Part shown: positions 1-5,603 of the stretch, in pieces
How the letters are laid out: each line of letters starts with the position of its first letter
How positions within the stretch are numbered: position 1 is the stretch's first letter
Assembly: GCA_021815935.1 (NCBI GenBank)
Contig: JAKAZH010000119.1
Location: 1 to 5,839 of the forward strand
Length of the DNA: 5,839 nt
DNA from: Actinomycetes bacterium
GTDB lineage: Bacteria; Actinomycetota; Acidimicrobiia; Acidimicrobiales; Palsa-688
Direction: 5' to 3'
Translations under genes and position numbers: made by a program
Notes under the pieces: model-generated
What the model was told of the DNA's origin: nothing
Databases searched by the model: none
The model's input: the letters and a program-made list of their open reading frames with translations, nothing else

Positions 1-51
1 GCCAGACTCCTCGGCCAGAAGGGCTGACGTCGCGACTAGAGGTGGCGATAC

Positions 52-1212
52 CTAGCTGTGGTGCACCTGTGTAACGACCCCGGAGGCGGCGTCGACCGCA
101 ACCTTGTATTTTGCTGACCCATCCCTGATGTACACCCAGTACCACTTCCATTTGCCGCCGTGCAGGGAGACCTTGTATTCGGTGCCACTGACCGCGTTGG
201 ATGCGGCCGCTATTGCAGAGTTCGAGCTCACCAACGCTGTTGCTTGCCAGTGAAGGCCTTGACCGGACGCGGCGGTTACCGTCCCCGACGAAGTAGAAGC
301 GTCCACCCACACGTCCATCGTGCCACTCTTCCGACCGTTCTGCTCCAGTTGAAGCTTGACCTTGTAATAAACTTTCTGACTAGCGGCGTGCAGTTTGTAG
401 TTTTTGACACTGCTGACCGTGAAGCCATGGCTTGTAGCGAACCTGCTTGCGTCCGCCTCGGCTTGGCTGACCGAGCTTGCAGCGACGTCGCTGCCGAGGG
501 ATTTGACCGGGGATGGCGAGGAGGGGGAGCGCGCTCCCGAGCCTGTGTTTGTCGTGGAGGGTTGGTCGGCGCTTTTCGTGGTGTCGGAGTTTCCTGAGCT
601 ACTCGTGTCAACGCTATTGCCAGCGGATCCGGTGCTGCCGGTGCTGCCGGGGCTGCCGGTGCTCCCTGGGCCGGTGCTCGCTGTCGACTGATTTTCGGCG
701 AGAGCCTCCCACCACACTTGATCGCTGAAAGGGCTGGCCTCATTGCGGTACGTGTGTACGACGTAGACCCCGTTTGGGGTAGCGATCTTCACGTCGAACA
801 CCCGATGCATGACGCTCCCACCGTGGTACTCGACGTCGGCCTCTACCGCGATTACGTCCGCCACGGTAACCGGGTTGGATGCTGTCCCACCGTCGTTCGT
901 GTTGGCGTAAGCAACAGCATTGCTGCATTCGTCGCCCGCCACGCTACAGGTCGAAGTGCCGTGGGAGGGGGCAATGCTTAGAACTTCCGAACTTGCCGTC
1001 GGCCCGGTCGATCCGGGATTCGCGAATGCGGCGACGCCTCCCGCGACAAGGCCACCCCCGACGAGAGTTACGGTCCCAATCGTGATCGCGGAACGCTTCA
1101 GGACCTTACCACCCAGATTCGCCGGTCTCGGAGCCCGCCGGACTGTGGAAGCCAGCTCGCTATGAGGTGTCTGGTCGGCATTCGATGATGAGCCCGCATC
1201 GGTTGAAGTCAT
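52..1212 (-). CDS. Exported PepSY-like repeat protein with Ser/Gly/Thr-rich linker
   Basis: This 386-residue protein has an ATG start. A basic stretch (about residues 25-40, with RR at 25-26 and KR at 39-40) precedes a hydrophobic segment at about 41-64. That segment ends in Ala-Phe-Ala, a plausible signal-peptidase site, so the protein is probably secreted or membrane-anchored with its body outside. C89 and C96 are the only cysteines and could form a disulfide. Three stretches look like PepSY units: about 112-170, 248-315 (helix, then YYKVKLQL and MDVWVDAS) and 331-386 (helix, then KYKVAVDAASGVV). The last two carry the typical strand, Val-Asp-Ala, small residue, Gly-x-Val ending. A linker at about 172-240 is rich in Ser, Gly and Thr, with Gly-Ser-x triplets at 183-199. 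PepSY domains are often linked to peptidase inhibition or ligand binding in the envelope; no specific function is assignable. No strong Shine-Dalgarno sequence is visible. Gene call firm; PepSY assignment is by motif reading and moderate. Confidence 0.8.
   Translation of the reverse strand: MTSTDAGSSSNADQTPHSELASTVRRAPRPANLGGKVLKRSAITIGTVTLVGGGLVAGGVAAFANPGSTGPTASSEVLSIAPSHGTSTCSVAGDECSNAVAYANTNDGGTASNPVTVADVIAVEADVEYHGGSVMHRVFDVKIATPNGVYVVHTYRNEASPFSDQVWWEALAENQSTASTGPGSTGSPGSTGSTGSAGNSVDTSSSGNSDTTKSADQPSTTNTGSGARSPSSPSPVKSLGSDVAASSVSQAEADASRFATSHGFTVSSVKNYKLHAASQKVYYKVKLQLEQNGRKSGTMDVWVDASTSSGTVTAASGQGLHWQATALVSSNSAIAAASNAVSGTEYKVSLHGGKWKWYWVYIRDGSAKYKVAVDAASGVVTQVHHS
629..664. repeat. Four 9-bp tandem repeats inside the PepSY-like gene
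   Basis: Four consecutive 9-bp units match CCGGTGCTG with at most one change each (629-637, 638-646, 647-655, 656-664), and the pattern decays towards about 675. Read on the minus strand they encode the Gly-Ser-x triplets of the linker. The unit length is a multiple of three, so gain or loss of a copy would keep the frame and change only linker length. Confidence 0.8.
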
Positions 1213-1275
1213 TGGGAATCGGTCTCGCTTTCATATCGTGTTCGAGGTTGATTCAGCTTCCCCTGACCCTTGGGT

Positions 1276-1293
1276 GTTGGAAGCTCTCCCAAC
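1276..1293 (-). repeat. Small hairpin in PepSY-like gene leader
   Basis: On the minus strand the arms GTTGGGA and TTCCAAC pair over 7 bp (one G-U) around a GAGC loop. On the plus strand the same pair is an A-C mismatch, so the leftward RNA folds better. It lies 5 nt beyond the larger structure at 1299-1380 and about 63 nt before the ATG at 1212. No T-run follows it. Confidence 0.35.
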
Positions 1294-1298
1294 CATCG

Positions 1299-1380
1299 GC
1301 GTCGAAAGTGAAGCCGAAATGAGTCGAAAATGAGGTTTCTCTCACGACTCGGTTCCAGCTGAGCTTCGATCTTTCGACGC
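1299..1380 (-). repeat. Nested inverted repeats, candidate structured RNA leader
   Basis: A perfect 10-bp inverted repeat (GCGTCGAAAG at 1299-1308, CTTTCGACGC at 1371-1380) encloses two further helices in register. One is GAAGC at 1310-1314 with GCTTC at 1363-1367; on the minus strand it extends by one G-U pair. The other is the inner hairpin 1321-1350: GAGTCG and TGAG, separated by AAAA, pair with CTCACGACTC around the loop GTTTCT. Together this gives about 26 base pairs in 82 nt, read as RNA from the minus strand. It sits 86 nt before the PepSY-like ATG and 95 nt after the FUSC stop. The pairing is seen directly; an RNA role is inference. Confidence 0.45.
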
Positions 1381-1412
1381 TGCGCTTATGGCGGCTCTGG
1401 TACTGAACTGAT

Positions 1413-1456
1413 CGCGGTCGATCCCGACCCGGACATCCGTTCCTGTCGGTACCGCG
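1413..1456 (-). repeat. Nested inverted repeat just after the FUSC gene
   Basis: Outer arms CGCGGT (1413-1418) and ACCGCG (1451-1456) enclose CCGAC (1424-1428) and GTCGG (1445-1449). A competing short hairpin, GGTCG/CGACC, spans 1416-1429. It starts 19 nt past the FUSC stop in the leftward direction, where a transcript end or an RNA-stabilising hairpin would be expected, but there is no T-run. In GC-rich DNA, arms this short can occur by chance. Confidence 0.3.
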
Positions 1457-1475
1457 TTCGGTTAGCGTTGCACTC

Positions 1476-3692
1476 CTAAGGCCGCACGGCGATGCCCCCG
1501 AGAGCTGCGAGAGTGTCAACGGCATCGACCATCAGGTCGGTTTCGCTGATAACGATCGCCTCCACTTGGGTTAACTGCGAGGCGCCTCCGGCGCGGGAGC
1601 GGTCACCCGCTTGTGCAATGAGGCGTTCGGTGAGGGCCGCCTGAGTAGCTCGAAGTGGAGGATAAGCCGAGGTCAAGGAGCCCGAGTGAAGCGAGCACGC
1701 TATGGCGACCATTGTCGTTTGGATCTCCTGCGCGAGCTTGCGAAGCTCAGGCCGCGTCGGGCCTGCCTCGGGTAGCTGGCTGTGCAGGGCGAGAGCGGCC
1801 CACACATATCGCCTGACTGCGACGAGGATTTCCTGTGCGGTGCCGACGTCGAAACTCACGCGCTCGGATGTCCGCCTCCCATCCGGCTCGTTGCGCCAAC
1901 GGGTGACGGACGCCTCGGCGTTCGAGCGGGCAAGACGAGCGGCGATCCTGAGCCGGTCGAGCTCAGCCCGATCGGCGGCGACTGGTTCGGCCCAGGCTTG
2001 CAGGAGTGCGGCACCGTAGCGGCCGTCCGCCTCCACCAGGTCGGCCAGACGCTCCGGTACCCGACGTCGTTCCCATGTTGGCCAGAGCGTGTAGGCAGCC
2101 AACGCCAGGGCTGCACCGAGGACCGTGTAGAACGCCCGGTCGAGCGCGAGCGAAGCCGCCGGAGCCCCCGTGAAGGCAAGAAGTACTACTACCAGCGAAG
2201 CGATGGCGATGCTGTAGATTGCGTAGTTGGCGAGTAGCACTGCCACGCACACGGCGTACAGCGCGACCGTAAGGGTGATCAAGACCGCGTGCGGCGGCCG
2301 CAGTCCCGCCAGAAGAAGCGTGGCAAGGCCGGCGCCGAGCACCGTACCGACGCTACGCGCGAGGCCCCTCGCGAAGGTCGACGCGAAATCAGGTTTGAGG
2401 ACGATCATCACGGTCATCGGAAGCCAGTAGCCGTGGCCGAACGCAAACAGGTGCGAAATCCCGACAGCGACGGCCATCGCGGCGCCGACCCGCACTGCGT
2501 GGCGAAAGGCCTCGGAGTGGAAAGTCAGGTTGGCCCTAACCGACTCCAGTCGTGCGCGCGCGGACCTCGCCCTTGGCAGTCCCGGCGCTGCCCGGCCGGC
2601 AGGGCCGGGGGAGGGGAGCGTCGAATCCGCGGGTTCAGCGCCCGCCGCGACTGCTGTCAGCTGTGTGACACTACGGAGCCGTCCCGCAAGGGCTCCGAGG
2701 CCGTCGACCGCTTGGGTGAGCAGGATAAGTTCCTGGCCCTCCGCGGTCGCAGCAGCCGATCGGAGGTTGTCCAGGCTCGCTCGGAACTCGCTGCGCTCGT
2801 CGGAGAGATCGGGCATTCGGAGTCCGCTGCGTTGGGCTTGGGCAGCGTCGACGAGCACGTTCGCTGCGGCGACGATCGCCGCGTCGAGGCGTCTCGCGGC
2901 CGACAGGTTGGCATCCGCCCGGCCGGGCATCCCGGAATCGAGCAGAGCCCGTGCTCGTGCGATCCCTGCCGCTTCGAGGCGGATCCGGTCGGCTTCCCCG
3001 GCGAGCGCCTGGAACGCGGCGGCGGCTGCCGGGTCGCCCAACGGCTGGGTTTCCGTCACGGCCGCCCGCAAGTCGTCAATAACCTTCGGGTCGAGTAGCG
3101 CCCCTGGGTCGTCGACGAGGTCTCGAACGTAGCTTGCGAGGAGCTGGTAGCCGGTGGCTGTCGCCTTTCGCTCGACCGGGAACTTCTGCAGCGGCCAGAT
3201 GACCGCCACAAGCAGGATCTGAAGCGCGCCTCCGGCGAGCGCCCACGCGGCGTTGGACGCGGCCTGCCAAGCCCCGAAATGGAATTGCGAGAAGATCACT
3301 AGACCTATCACCGCCTGCAGGCCGACGACGGTGGCGGGCTGGCCGAATACAACGAGCAAACCGGCTGCGAACGCCCACATCGCAGTGATCCCGACGTCAA
3401 CTCCGGTGACACGGCTCGCGGTAGCCCCGACGAACGCCGAGAGAGCGAACGCGACGGCCGCCGCCGCCATGATCTTCACCCGGTCGCGGTACGCGCCCTG
3501 AAGCGAGGCAACCCCGGCGGTCAACGCTCCGATAGCGGCGCCGACGCCGACAAGGATGTGACCTGAGAACTCCCCGACTACGAGCGGGACGGCGATCCCT
3601 GCCGCGCACCGGGCCGCCGGTACCAAGGCAAGCTTCGAGCGGTCGAGGCGCACAGCGTCCCTGGTTACTGCGCTCCAAGCTTCGGATCGCAC
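1476..3692 (-). CDS. FUSC-family two-bundle inner-membrane protein (YccS/aromatic acid exporter-like)
   Basis: From a GTG at 3692 this is 738 residues. The family pattern is clear: six hydrophobic segments at about 23-167, a helical soluble region at about 170-395, a second six-segment bundle at about 400-537, and a cytosolic helical tail to 738. The second bundle carries the FUSC/YccS-like core, GYWLPMTVMIVLKPDFASTF at 421-440, then RGLARSVGTVLGAG at 442-455. FUSC proteins include fusaric-acid resistance and aromatic carboxylic acid efflux proteins; the substrate here cannot be read. The frame stays open upstream to 3947, but that part is Arg/Pro-rich, lacks family character and overlaps the upstream LicD-like gene, so I reject it. 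TTG at 3698 (after GGGG) and GTG at 3653 (after AGGGA, giving 725 residues) are alternative starts. It starts 53 nt after the LicD-like stop, so co-transcription is likely. Family call firm; exact start uncertain. Confidence 0.88.
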   Translation of the reverse strand: MRSEAWSAVTRDAVRLDRSKLALVPAARCAAGIAVPLVVGEFSGHILVGVGAAIGALTAGVASLQGAYRDRVKIMAAAAVAFALSAFVGATASRVTGVDVGITAMWAFAAGLLVVFGQPATVVGLQAVIGLVIFSQFHFGAWQAASNAAWALAGGALQILLVAVIWPLQKFPVERKATATGYQLLASYVRDLVDDPGALLDPKVIDDLRAAVTETQPLGDPAAAAAFQALAGEADRIRLEAAGIARARALLDSGMPGRADANLSAARRLDAAIVAAANVLVDAAQAQRSGLRMPDLSDERSEFRASLDNLRSAAATAEGQELILLTQAVDGLGALAGRLRSVTQLTAVAAGAEPADSTLPSPGPAGRAAPGLPRARSARARLESVRANLTFHSEAFRHAVRVGAAMAVAVGISHLFAFGHGYWLPMTVMIVLKPDFASTFARGLARSVGTVLGAGLATLLLAGLRPPHAVLITLTVALYAVCVAVLLANYAIYSIAIASLVVVLLAFTGAPAASLALDRAFYTVLGAALALAAYTLWPTWERRRVPERLADLVEADGRYGAALLQAWAEPVAADRAELDRLRIAARLARSNAEASVTRWRNEPDGRRTSERVSFDVGTAQEILVAVRRYVWAALALHSQLPEAGPTRPELRKLAQEIQTTMVAIACSLHSGSLTSAYPPLRATQAALTERLIAQAGDRSRAGGASQLTQVEAIVISETDLMVDAVDTLAALGGIAVRP

Positions 3693-3745
3693 CCTCAAAG
3701 CATCCCCGGGCGGCCCACGGCGGTCGAGTCTAAGCGGGCTGGCGC

Positions 3746-4468
3746 CTACAGATTCTCGACGTTTACTCTTGCCCCGAAGCGGTCCAGCGGAGTCCAGCCA
3801 GCCAGGTTGCCCGAGAAGGTCGCGACACGCAACAGCGACGGCGAGTGCAGGGCGCTCCAAGCGGTGTTCGGTGTCCGCCAGTCGCTGCCGTAAAGGGCCG
3901 AGAGGTCGCGGTCGCGGTCTGCGGCGCACGGCCACGAGCAGCCCCAAGCATCCAGACTGCCAAGATCCTGGGCAGGCACCCGCCCCACGATGAGGACTAC
4001 CTCCCCGTCGCGGGTGGTGAAGCCGCGATATTCGAGCTCGCCAGGTGCGACCGATCCGACCTCTCCGACCTCTCCGACCTCATCGAGGACCGAGAAGTCG
4101 AAGTCGAAGCCGTGCCTGGTCAAGTGAAGCGCAACAAGGCGCTCACCGTCGAAGAAGTTGGAGGTCGCCTCGAATCCCGCAGCACAAAGCCTCTCCACCG
4201 TGCCCATGAGCGCCGCGAGGTCCTGCCGGCGGACAGCGACGTCGAGGTCTGTGTCCCAGGGGAGAATGTCGCCGCTGCGCACGAGGCCGAGGAGCGACCC
4301 GCCCCAGATCCACCATTTTCCCTCCAACTCCCCTGACGACACGATGCTGTTGAAGAGACAAAGATCCCGGGTGCGCCGGCTGCGACTCCACTCGCGATAC
4401 CAGTCCCGCAGGGGCTTCACTCGTCCGAGCATGCTTCGAAAGCTGAGAGTGAGGTCGGTTTTTACCAC
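3746..4468 (-). CDS. LicD-family nucleotidyltransferase-fold protein
   Basis: This 240-residue protein starts at a GTG. It shows the LicD/fukutin hallmark: WWIWGGSLLGLVRSGDILPW at 52-71, continuing DTDLDVAV, with GGSLLG at 56-61 and the metal-binding acidic pair D74/D76. A second acidic strand, FDFDFSV (D122, D124), and the late motif YGSDWRTP at 193-200 also fit the family. Characterised LicD proteins attach phosphocholine from CDP-choline to LPS or teichoic acid sugars; related proteins move other phospho-alcohols. The acceptor and donor here are unknown. Length is near the lower end for LicD proteins, but all core motifs are present. A CTCCC on the plus strand at 4481-4485 gives GGGAG 12 nt before the GTG, a rather long spacing; an in-frame stop lies further upstream and no other start intervenes. 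ATG at codon 13 is an alternative. It leads the leftward group and is divergent from the sugar-nucleotide genes. Confidence 0.87.
   Translation of the reverse strand: MVKTDLTLSFRSMLGRVKPLRDWYREWSRSRRTRDLCLFNSIVSSGELEGKWWIWGGSLLGLVRSGDILPWDTDLDVAVRRQDLAALMGTVERLCAAGFEATSNFFDGERLVALHLTRHGFDFDFSVLDEVGEVGEVGSVAPGELEYRGFTTRDGEVVLIVGRVPAQDLGSLDAWGCSWPCAADRDRDLSALYGSDWRTPNTAWSALHSPSLLRVATFSGNLAGWTPLDRFGARVNVENL
4055..4081. repeat. Three perfect 9-bp repeats in the LicD-like gene
   Basis: Three identical copies of TCCGACCTC lie at 4055-4063, 4064-4072 and 4073-4081. On the minus strand they encode the run EVGEVGEVG at residues 130-138, just after the acidic FDFDFSV strand. The unit is in frame, so copy-number changes would lengthen or shorten a surface loop without breaking the gene. 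Confidence 0.85.
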
Positions 4469-4586
4469 TGGGTGTCCAGTCTCCCGGTAGACGCGTGCGG
4501 TTCGCGATTCGACATCGTTTACCGGTCAAACTATCAGCAAGCGATAAGCGAGCCGGAAAGCACCCGAAAAGCGCTTCCTTGTCGCT
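4469..4586. promoter_or_regulatory. Divergent intergenic region
   Basis: These 118 nt separate the starts of the leftward LicD-like gene and the rightward dehydratase gene, so both promoters should lie here unless transcription enters from elsewhere. The rightward candidate is listed separately. For the leftward gene a TTGACC (minus strand, 4529-4524) resembles a -35 but has no fitting -10 at normal spacing. A short TATC/GATA inverted repeat flanks 4532-4546; it is too short to call an operator. Confidence 0.5.
4509..4537 (+). promoter_or_regulatory. Candidate sigma70-type promoter for the dehydratase operon
   Basis: TCGACA at 4509-4514 matches TTGACA in 5 of 6 bases, and TATCAG at 4532-4537 matches TATAAT in 4 of 6, with a 17-nt spacer. 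Transcription would begin near 4544, giving a leader of about 43-55 nt to the dehydratase start. This is found by consensus matching only. Confidence 0.35.
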
Positions 4587-5603
4587 ATGTTGTCGGGAAT
4601 GGAGGCAGGATGGGTACCGTCCAAGGAGTTCTGGAGTCACCGCCGTGTTGCCGTTACCGGTGCCACAGGGTTCCTCGGCGGCCACCTCGTCGGCTACCTG
4701 GTCGAAGCCGGCGCTGAAGTGGTCATCCTGGTCAGAGACCAAGTTCCATCGACGGGCGTCTCGAAGCCGTGGCGGGGCCGTGTAAGCGAGGTTCGAGGCT
4801 CGCTGGAGGATCAAAAAGTCATTGAGCGCATGCTCGGCGAATACCAGGTGCAAAGCCTGTTCCATCTAGGCGCGCAAAGCCAGGTAGAGATAGCGAACCG
4901 CAACCCCATATCGACCTTCGAGGCGAACATAACCGGCACCTGGACCACCCTCGAAGCGGCCCGTCGATGCCCGACCGTCGAGCAGGTGCTCGTAGCGAGC
5001 AGCGACAAGGCCTATGGCGAGCAGGCCGTCCTGCCCTACGACGAGGACATGTCCCTGGACGCCGTGCACCCCTACGACGTGTCCAAGGCGTGCACAGACT
5101 TGATATCCCGCTCATATCACGCCACCTTCGGGCTGCCGGTCGTCACGACGCGATGCGGCAACTTCTACGGACCGGGGGACTCCAACTGGAACCGGCTGGT
5201 GCCGGGAACATGCCGTGCGGTCGTCGAAGGGCGGCGGCCGGTCATCCGCTCCGACGGGACACTCACCCGCGACTACATCTACATTGCGGACGCGGCCCTC
5301 GCCTACCTTCGCCTGGCCGAGTGCTTCGCAGCCGACCGCTCGCTTGCAGGGCAGGCTTTCAACTTCTCCTGCGAGACGCCCATGTCAGTCCTGGACCTGG
5401 TAGCCCGGATTCAGGCGGTGGCCGGCACGTCTTTGGAACCGATCGTAGAAGGAAAAAGTAGCGGCGAGATCTCCCACCAGTACCTCTCCGCATCCAAGGC
5501 GAGGCGTGTCCTCGGGTGGGAACCCGTCTACACGATGGAGCACGCCCTCGCGGAAACCCTCAGCTGGTACCGGCGTGAGCTGGGCGTGGTGGAGCCGGCT
5601 TGA
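4587..5603 (+). CDS. Extended-SDR sugar-nucleotide 4,6-dehydratase, CDP-glucose 4,6-dehydratase-like
   Basis: The product is 338 residues from the ATG at 4587. The NAD-binding motif TGATGFLG is at 24-31 and the catalytic Tyr-x-x-x-Lys is Y163/K167 (YDVSK). The third catalytic site reads SSDKAYG at 138-144. In CDP-glucose 4,6-dehydratases (RfbG/DdhB) this site is Thr-Asp-Lys, whereas dTDP-glucose dehydratases have Thr-Asp-Glu; Ser-Asp-Lys here therefore points to the CDP-glucose type. Supporting RfbG-like features are EFW before the first strand (14-16), HLGAQSQV at 93-100, GNFYGPGDSNWNRLVP at 191-206 and TRDYIYIADAALAYLRLAE at 227-245. The expected reaction is NDP-glucose to NDP-4-keto-6-deoxyglucose in the cytosol, for deoxysugar supply to a surface glycan or metabolite. 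No good ribosome site precedes 4587; the ATG at 4599 (codon 5) is an equally good start. It overlaps the next gene by 4 nt. Nucleotide specificity is inferred; a related SDR epimerase is the alternative. Confidence 0.88.
   Translation: MLSGMEAGWVPSKEFWSHRRVAVTGATGFLGGHLVGYLVEAGAEVVILVRDQVPSTGVSKPWRGRVSEVRGSLEDQKVIERMLGEYQVQSLFHLGAQSQVEIANRNPISTFEANITGTWTTLEAARRCPTVEQVLVASSDKAYGEQAVLPYDEDMSLDAVHPYDVSKACTDLISRSYHATFGLPVVTTRCGNFYGPGDSNWNRLVPGTCRAVVEGRRPVIRSDGTLTRDYIYIADAALAYLRLAECFAADRSLAGQAFNFSCETPMSVLDLVARIQAVAGTSLEPIVEGKSSGEISHQYLSASKARRVLGWEPVYTMEHALAETLSWYRRELGVVEPA
5588..5594 (+). promoter_or_regulatory. Ribosome binding site supporting the TTG start at 5600
   Basis: GGTGGAG lies 5 nt before the TTG at 5600-5602. 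This spacing, plus the Rossmann motif that follows at once in that frame, decides the start of the second SDR gene. Confidence 0.6.

Larger units (their letters stand above)
1213..1475 (-). other. Structured intergenic region between FUSC and PepSY-like genes
   Basis: This 263-nt stretch has no credible gene. It lies downstream of the FUSC stop and upstream of the PepSY-like ATG, both on the minus strand. It contains several inverted repeats: 1413-1456, 1299-1380 (with 1321-1350 inside it) and 1276-1293. None is followed by a T-run in the leftward direction, so none is a standard intrinsic terminator. I could not find a convincing -35/-10 pair. A TATGAA at 1235-1230 (minus strand) is a possible -10 for the PepSY-like gene, but it lacks a partner -35. 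The region probably carries that gene's 5' leader, its promoter, or both. Confidence 0.55.

Noticed and set aside
1..51. Possible terminator or attachment site downstream of the PepSY-like stop
   Set aside because: Only a short direct repeat (GCCAGA at 1-6 and 14-19) is visible; no hairpin with T-run and too little sequence to judge.
160..981. Several plus-strand frames opposite the PepSY-like gene (160-597, 276-743 minus strand out of frame, 404-691, 718-981)
   Set aside because: All overlap a gene with a clear signal segment and domain-like repeats, and none shows motifs or ribosome sites.
1321..1350. Hairpin as an intrinsic terminator for the FUSC transcript
   Set aside because: The stem has a 4-nt bulge and no T-run follows on either strand.
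1514..1519. A perfect TTGACA (minus strand) near the FUSC 3' end as a -35 box for the PepSY-like gene
   Set aside because: No -10-like hexamer occurs 16-19 nt downstream, and it lies about 300 nt from the gene.
1253..1525. A 90-codon minus-strand frame covering the FUSC tail and much of the gap
   Set aside because: It starts inside the FUSC gene without a ribosome site, has mixed low-information composition, and the region is better described by its inverted repeats.
2289..3132. Long plus-strand reading frames (2289-3098, 2530-3132) opposite the FUSC gene
   Set aside because: Arg/Ala/Ser-rich composition typical of antisense frames in GC-rich DNA, no domain motif, and they lie fully opposite a well-supported gene.
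4055..4081. Short repeats as a CRISPR array
   Set aside because: They are contiguous 9-bp coding repeats without spacers.
4143..4865. A 240-codon minus-strand frame spanning the divergent intergenic region
   Set aside because: It overlaps the LicD-like gene in another frame and runs antisense to the dehydratase; no family motif is visible.
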